From: Sitta carolinensis
Lineage: Eukaryota > Chordata > Aves > Passeriformes > Sittidae
NCBI GenBank assembly: GCA_032173965.1
Contig: CM063289.1
Span: forward strand, 30,046,190 to 30,110,189
Direction: 5' to 3'
Length of the DNA stretch: 64,000 bases
Positions 59,085-64,000 of this stretch are shown one piece after another. The notes below the pieces were generated by a model. That model was not told where the DNA came from. It saw only the letters and a program-made list of their open reading frames with translations, and ran no database searches. The position numbers were made by a program, and so were the translations under genes. How positions within the stretch are numbered: position 1 is the stretch's first letter; each line of letters starts with the position of its first letter.

Positions 59085-59815
59085 AGGGATGCCAGGGGGA
59101 AAATCCAGGGATGTCAGGGGGAAAATCCAGCTAGGCTGGCAGGGGAAGAGCCAGGAATGCCAGGGACAGATCCAGGGATGCCAGGGATAGATCCAGGAAT
59201 GCCAGGGGGCAAATCCAGGGATGCCAGGGGGCAAATCCAGGGATGCCAGGGACAGACCCAGGGATGCCAGGGAGCAGATCCAGCCAGGCTGGCAGGGACA
59301 GACCCAGGGATGCCAGGGACAGATCCAGGGATGCCAGGGACAGATCCAGGGATGCCAGGGGGCAAATCCAGGGATGCCAGGGGGCAAATCCAGCCAGGCT
59401 GGCAGGGACAGACCCAGGAATGCCAGGGACAGATCCAGGGATGCGAGGGATAGATCCAGGGATGTCAGGGGCAAATCCAGGGATGTCAGGGGGCAAATCT
59501 AGGGATGCCAGAGACAGATCCAGCCAGGAATGCCAGAGAGCAGACCCAGGGATACCAGGGTGCAGATCCAGGGATGCTAGGGTGCAGATCCAGCCAGGAA
59601 TGCCAGGGAGCAGACCCAGGGATGCCAGGGTGCAGATCCAGGGATGCCAGGAGGCAAATTTAGGGAAGCCAGGAACAGATCCAGCCAGGAATGCCAGGGA
59701 CAGATCCAGGGATGCCAGGAGGCAAATCCCAACCAGGCTGGCAGGAGCAGACCCAGGGATGCCAGGAGGCAAATCCAGGGATGCCAGGGAGCAAATCCCA
59801 GCCAGGGCCAGCCCC
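59085..59815. repeat. ~21-bp minisatellite, about 33 copies, SLC35D1 3' UTR
   Basis: Units GGGATGCCAGGGACAGATCC-A, with CAGCCAGGCTGGCAGGGAC inserts. Long frames on both strands are artefacts. Confidence 0.95.
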
Positions 59816-60036
59816 TCCTGGCCCAGCCCAGCCTCTCCCAGCTCGATTGGAACCCCGATCATTAACAATCAATTCCTGCCCGTCAGGCTCATGAGGCTCA
59901 GCCCGGGCACGGTGGAGCTCTCAGGATTGGTGAAGGCAGCCAGGCTCAATCAGGAGCAGCCCCGCGGGGCTGTGCCCACGATCAGGTGGGCACCGGGAGC
60001 AAGATTCCTCCCCGCATTCCCCGAATTCCCGCAGGC

Positions 60037-60145
60037 TCACACCGAGCTCTTCCCTTTGATGTCCAGCCGGGAGCCAGCGTCGCCCTCCTTGCTCAGCTGC
60101 TCCTCGGTGAAGGTGATGTAGGAATACACGAGGCTGCCAGCGATG
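60037..60145 (-). CDS. SLC35D1: SLC35D1 last coding exon
   Basis: Acceptor GTCTGCAG before 60145. It encodes [36 protein letters not shown] and TGA (60039-60037). The C-terminal DIKGK tail is characteristic. Confidence 0.94.
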
Positions 60146-62095
60146 CTGCAGACACGGCAGGGACATGAGGGAGCGGAATTCCCGGGGAATTCCCGGGAAA
60201 TTCCCGGCTTTTGTTGTTTCAGTCCCGCAGTGAGGGTTGGCAGGCTGGGGCTGCAGCAGATCCAAGCCCACAGGGATCCCGGGGAGGGATCCAGCCCGGC
60301 AAAGGGAGCCCTCCAAATGACAGGGAGAGCAGGGGGGATAATCCCTAAAAATATACTGGGAATAATCCCTAAAAATACACTGGGAATAATCCTAAAGAAT
60401 ATACTGGGAAAGAAATATATACTGGGAATAATCCTAAAGAATACACTGGGAATAATACTAAAGAATACACTGGGAATAATCCCTAAAAATACACTGGGAA
60501 TAATCCTAAAGAATATACTGGGAATAATCCTCAAGAATACACTGGGAATAATACTAAAGAATATACTGGGAATAATCCCTAAAAACACACTGGGAATAAT
60601 CCTAAAGAATACACTGGGAATAATCCTAAAGAATATACTGGGAAAGAAATATATACTGGGAATAATCCTAAAGAATACACTGGGAATAATCCCTAAAAAC
60701 ACACTGGGAATAATCCCTAAAAATACACTGGGAATAATCCTAAAGAATATACTGGGAATAATCCTCAAGAATACACTGGGAATAATACTAAAGAATATAC
60801 TGGGAATAATCCCTAAAAACACACTGGGAATAATCCTAAAGAATACACTGGGAATAATCCTAAAGAATATACTGGGAAAGAAATATATACTGGGAAATAA
60901 TCCCAAAGAATATACTGGGAAAAAATATATATACTGGAATAATCCCAAAGAATATACTGGGAAAAAAATATATACTGGGAAATAATCCTGAAGAATATAC
61001 TGGGGAAAAAAATAATCCCAAAGAATATACTGGGAAATAATCCTAAAGAATATACTGGGAAAAAATCCTAAAGAATATACTGGGAAAAAATAATCCCAAA
61101 GACTACCTTGGGAAAGAAATAATCCCCAAATTAATATTTTGGGAAATAATCCCCAAATTAATATTTAGGGAAAGAAATAATCCCAATTAATATTTTGGGA
61201 AACAATCCCAAATGCATATGCTTTTTAAAATATTTTTCTATAAAAATATCGTTCTCACTTACAAATCACAAATAAACACATAAATAAATAATAACCCAAT
61301 ATCTATGTGCACATATATTTCTATTTTATATAGGCTTATCCATATTAATGGCAGTTATAAAATGCAGGAATGCTCTCACCTGATATTCAGCCCAATGAAA
61401 TTCATCCATGTAAAAATATAATCTCCTCCAAAAACCATCCCAATGTAGGTTATTAAAATATTCTGTAAGGAAGAGAGAGCCTGAGAGCCAGGAATGGGGA
61501 AGGGGATTGAGGGAGAGGGAATGGGAATGGAACAGGGAATTTAGGGGAATGGAAAAGGGAATTAATGGGAAAGGGAAGGGGAATGGAGAAGGGAATTAAT
61601 GGGAAAGGGATTTTGTGGGAAAGGGAATGAAAAAGGGAATTAATGGAAAGGGAATGGGAATGCAGAAGGGAATTAATGGAGAAGGGAATGGGAAAGGGAA
61701 GGAATGGGAAAGGGAAGGAATGGGAAAGGGAAATAAATAATGGGAAAGGGAATTTCTGGGAAAGGAATAGAGAAGGGAATTTCTGGGAACCCCGGGCTCA
61801 GGGGTTTCTGGAAGGGAATTTCTGGGAACGCCGGGCTCAGGGGTGTCTGGGAAGGGAATTTCTGGGAATGCCCGGCTCAGGGGTTTCTGGGAAGGGAAGA
61901 GAGAAGGGAATTTCTGGGAACCCGGGCTCAGGGTGTCTGGGAAGGGAATTTCTGGAACCCCCGGCTCAGGGGTTTCTGGAAGGGAACAGAGACGGGAATT
62001 TCTGGGAACGCCGCTGACCTTGATGCAGCCGACGATGTGGTGGTGAGAGCGGAGTTGTACTGCGTGCACAGAACCGTGGAGTACATCAGGAGAAC
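60037..62095 (-). CDS. SLC35D1: SLC35D1 C-terminal part, 3 exons (partial, one frame disruption)
   Basis: Minus-strand exons 62095-62019, 61462-61380 and 60145-60037 encode the end of the ER UDP-sugar transporter (UDP-glucuronate / UDP-GalNAc) used for chondroitin sulfate and glucuronidation. Peptides: [65 protein letters not shown], ending KLDIKGK-like ([10 protein letters not shown]). These are the last transmembrane segments and the cytosolic lysine-containing tail. Exon 62095-62019 is 77 nt where the family and phase call for 78. Remaining exons lie beyond the right edge. Convergent with MIER1. Confidence 0.9.
60335..61205. repeat. ~24-bp minisatellite, about 35 copies, SLC35D1 last intron
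   Basis: Units ACTGGGAATAATCCTAAAGA-ATAT. A ~250-bp higher-order duplication is visible with AAAGAAATATATACTGGGAA marking each block. Confidence 0.95.
61380..61462 (-). CDS. SLC35D1: SLC35D1 penultimate coding exon
   Basis: Acceptor CTTACAG before 61462 and donor ATCAG|GTGAGA after 61380, 83 nt. It encodes [20 protein letters not shown] and NFIGLNI plus two bases, a transmembrane segment. AT-rich codons. Confidence 0.94.
61490..62012. repeat. Purine repeat, then ~55-bp repeat abutting an SLC35D1 exon donor
   Basis: 61490-61760: AATGGGAAAGGGAA-type units. 61760-62012: units GGAATTTCTGGGAACGCCGG and GCTCAGGGGTTTCTGGGAAG, about 6 copies, ending within 7 bases of the donor at 62018. Confidence 0.9.
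62019..62095 (-). pseudogene. SLC35D1: SLC35D1 coding exon with 1-nt deletion (assembly error or real lesion)
   Basis: Acceptor TTCCGCAG before 62095 and donor CAAG|GTCAGC after 62019. The frame starts [20 protein letters not shown], then the expected IVGCIK appears only in the next frame. One base is missing near 62036-62046 in a CACCACCAC run. The two neighbouring exons are intact, and the rest of the gene lies outside the window, so a base-calling error in this triplet run is the simplest explanation. Confidence 0.8.
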
Positions 62096-62169
62096 CTGCG
62101 GAAGCACGGCCCCGCTCACCTCACTCAGCCCAACTTCCACCTTTGCCAATTCCTTCCCTTTAGCTTCTC

Positions 62170-63460
62170 TAGTCCCCTTCGTTAGTTTTTAATTCCTTTT
62201 TTTTTTTTAGTTTTTTTTTATTCTTTTTTCTAGCTGTTTTATTCCCCTTTTTTAGCTTTTTTATTCCCCTTTTTTTGGTTTTTTTTTATTCCTCTTTTTT
62301 AGCCTTTTTAATTCCTTTTTATAGTTTTTTTATCCCCCTTTTCTAGCTGTTTTATTCCCCTTTTTTAGCTTTTTTATTCCCTTTTTTAGCTCTCTTATTC
62401 CCCTTTTTTAGCTTTATTATTTCCCCTTTTTTATTCCCTATTTTTAGCTATTTTATTCCCCTTTTTTAGCTTTTTTATTCCCCATTTTTAAATTTTTTAT
62501 TCCTTTTTTTTTAGCTCTCTTAATTCCCCTTTTTTAGCTCTCTTAATTCCTCTTTTTAGCTTTTTTTATTCCCTATTTTTAGCTTTTTTATTCCTTTTTT
62601 TAAGCTATTTTATTCCCCTTTTTTAGCTTTTTTATTCCCCTTTTTTTGATTTTTTTTATTCCTCTTTTTTAGCCTTTTTAATTCCTTTTTATAGTTTTTT
62701 TATTCCCCTTTTTTAGCTATTTTATTCCCGTTTTTTTAGCTTTTTTTATTCCCCTTTTTTAGCTTTTTTAATTCCTTTTTTTAGGTTTTTTTTTATCCCC
62801 CTTTTTTAGCTGTTCTATTCCCCTTTTTTAGCTTTTTTAGTCATCTTTTTTAACTTTTTTTATTCCTCTTTTTTTAGCTTTTTTATTCCCCTTTTCAGCT
62901 TTTTTATTCCCTATTTTTAGCTTTTTTATTCCTTTTTTTAAGCTATTTTATTCCCCTTTTTTAGCTTTTTTATTCCCTTTTTTAGCTCTCTTAATTCCCC
63001 TTTTTTAGCTCTCTTATTCCCCTTTTTTAGCTTTATTATTTCCCCTTTTTTATTCCCTATTTTTAGCTATTTTATTCGCCTTTTTTAGCTTTCTTATTGG
63101 CCTTTTTTAGCTTTTTTATTCCCCTTTTTTGTTTTTTTTTATTCCTCTTTTTTAGCCTTTTTAATTCCTTTTTATAGTTTTTTTTATTCCCTTTTTAACC
63201 TTTCTTATTTCCCTTTTTTAGCTTTTTTATTCCCCTTTTTTAGTTTTTTAATTCCTTTTTTTCTAGTTTTTTTTATTCTTTTTTTAGCTTTTTTATTCCC
63301 CTTTTTTTTGTTTTTTTTTTATTCCTCTTTTTAGCTCTATTAATTCCCCTTTTTTTTGTTTTTTTTTTATTCCCCTTTTTTAGCTTTTTTATTCCCCTTT
63401 TTTAGCTTTATTATTTCCCCTTTTTCAGCTTTTTTTATTCCCCTTTTTATTTTATTTTAT
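62170..63460. repeat. ~20-bp T-rich array, SLC35D1 intron
   Basis: Units TTTTTTAGCTTTTTTATTCC-CC, about 60 copies with length variation. On the SLC35D1 transcript strand they read GGGGAATAAAAAAGCT, so most carry AATAAA. Confidence 0.93.
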
Positions 63461-63499
63461 TTGGGAGAGAATTCCCAACCCAGCAGGACTCACAGGAAA

Positions 63500-63895
63500 T
63501 GTCTCCCTACCAGGGCTGAGGGTTTAGTGTGATTTTTTAAATAATAATTTAATATTTTAAAATAAATAATAATAAATACAATATTTAAATAATAAAAACT
63601 CCCTCTGTGGAATGGGAAAGGAGCTAAAGGAGTTTATTAATTAATAATTAATGAATTAGTTAAGGAACTTTGTTCTGTTTGTGATTTGAATTGGAATTGA
63701 GAGGTGCAGGGCTGAGGGTTATTAAATAATAATTTAATATTTTATAAAAATAATAATAAATACAATATTTAAACACTAACAACTCCCTCTCTGTGGAATG
63801 GGAAAGGAGCTAAAGGAGTTTATTAATTAATAATTAATGAAGCAGTTAAGGAAGTTTGTTCTGTTTGTGATTTGAATTGGAACTGAGAGGTGCAG
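63500..63895. repeat. ~196-bp repeat, 2 copies
   Basis: Both copies have GGGCTGAGGGTT, ACTCCCTCTGTGGAATGGGA-type sequence, AGGAGCTAAAGGAGTTTATT and TTTGTGATTTGAATTGGAA. Confidence 0.88.
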
Positions 63896-64000
63896 GGATC
63901 ACACAGATCGATATTTATTTATATAAATAAATATTTTTTTTAAAAAAATATATAAATAAATAGATAAATGAATGAGTGAATAAATAAATAAATTGATAGG

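Larger units (their letters stand above)
56715..60036 (-). other. SLC35D1: SLC35D1 3' UTR (extent inferred)
   Basis: Minus-strand AATAAA at 56742-56737 in an unique AT-rich context is the best poly(A) signal downstream of the stop at 60037. This implies a ~3.3-kb 3' UTR that contains two long tandem arrays. Shorter alternative ends cannot be excluded. Confidence 0.55.

Overview
This window is vertebrate nuclear DNA, almost certainly from a bird. The evidence is interrupted coding exons with GT-AG borders, CR1 LINE 3' tails (near 17545, 18975 and 46440), a CpG-island divergent promoter, and the gene order DNAI4(-) / MIER1(+) / SLC35D1(-). That order matches what I recall of vertebrate synteny in this interval. 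The species cannot be named from the sequence. Many exons have GC-rich third positions, as is common in small, highly recombining avian chromosome segments.

Layout. Positions 1-14755 hold the first eight coding exons of DNAI4 (WDR78, an axonemal dynein intermediate chain) on the minus strand; the gene continues off the left edge before its WD40 repeats. Positions 14700-16330 are a CpG island with an X-box, two CCAAT boxes, many GC boxes, a CRE-like site and a cluster of TGA-N-TGACAG elements. Positions 16112-53532 hold a complete 13-exon MIER1 coding sequence on the plus strand (1449 nt, 482 residues plus stop). All exon phases match and all splice sites are canonical. A 3' region follows to about 56.3-56.5 kb. 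Positions 56720-62095 hold the last three coding exons and the long 3' UTR of SLC35D1 on the minus strand, convergent with MIER1. One of these SLC35D1 exons carries an apparent 1-nt deletion.

The rest is dominated by tandem arrays: more than 30 minisatellites and longer-unit repeats, with periods from 5 bp to several hundred bp, filling most introns and part of the SLC35D1 3' UTR. The long uninterrupted reading frames inside them are repeat artefacts, not genes.

The most unusual structure is that several arrays are built from exon borders. Array units contain a splice site plus the neighbouring exon sequence: MIER1 exon 3 acceptor (12 copies), exon 4 acceptor (3), exon 8 3' half with donor (4 clear copies plus decayed ones), exon 12 acceptor, and DNAI4 exon 5 donor (over 100 copies). 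In the two donor-derived arrays the copied donors read GG instead of GT, so they look inactive. In the acceptor-derived arrays the AG is kept, so they are decoy acceptors. DNAI4 also has exon-like cassettes duplicated in its introns. Several arrays carry repeated AATAAA hexamers in the sense strand of the host gene.
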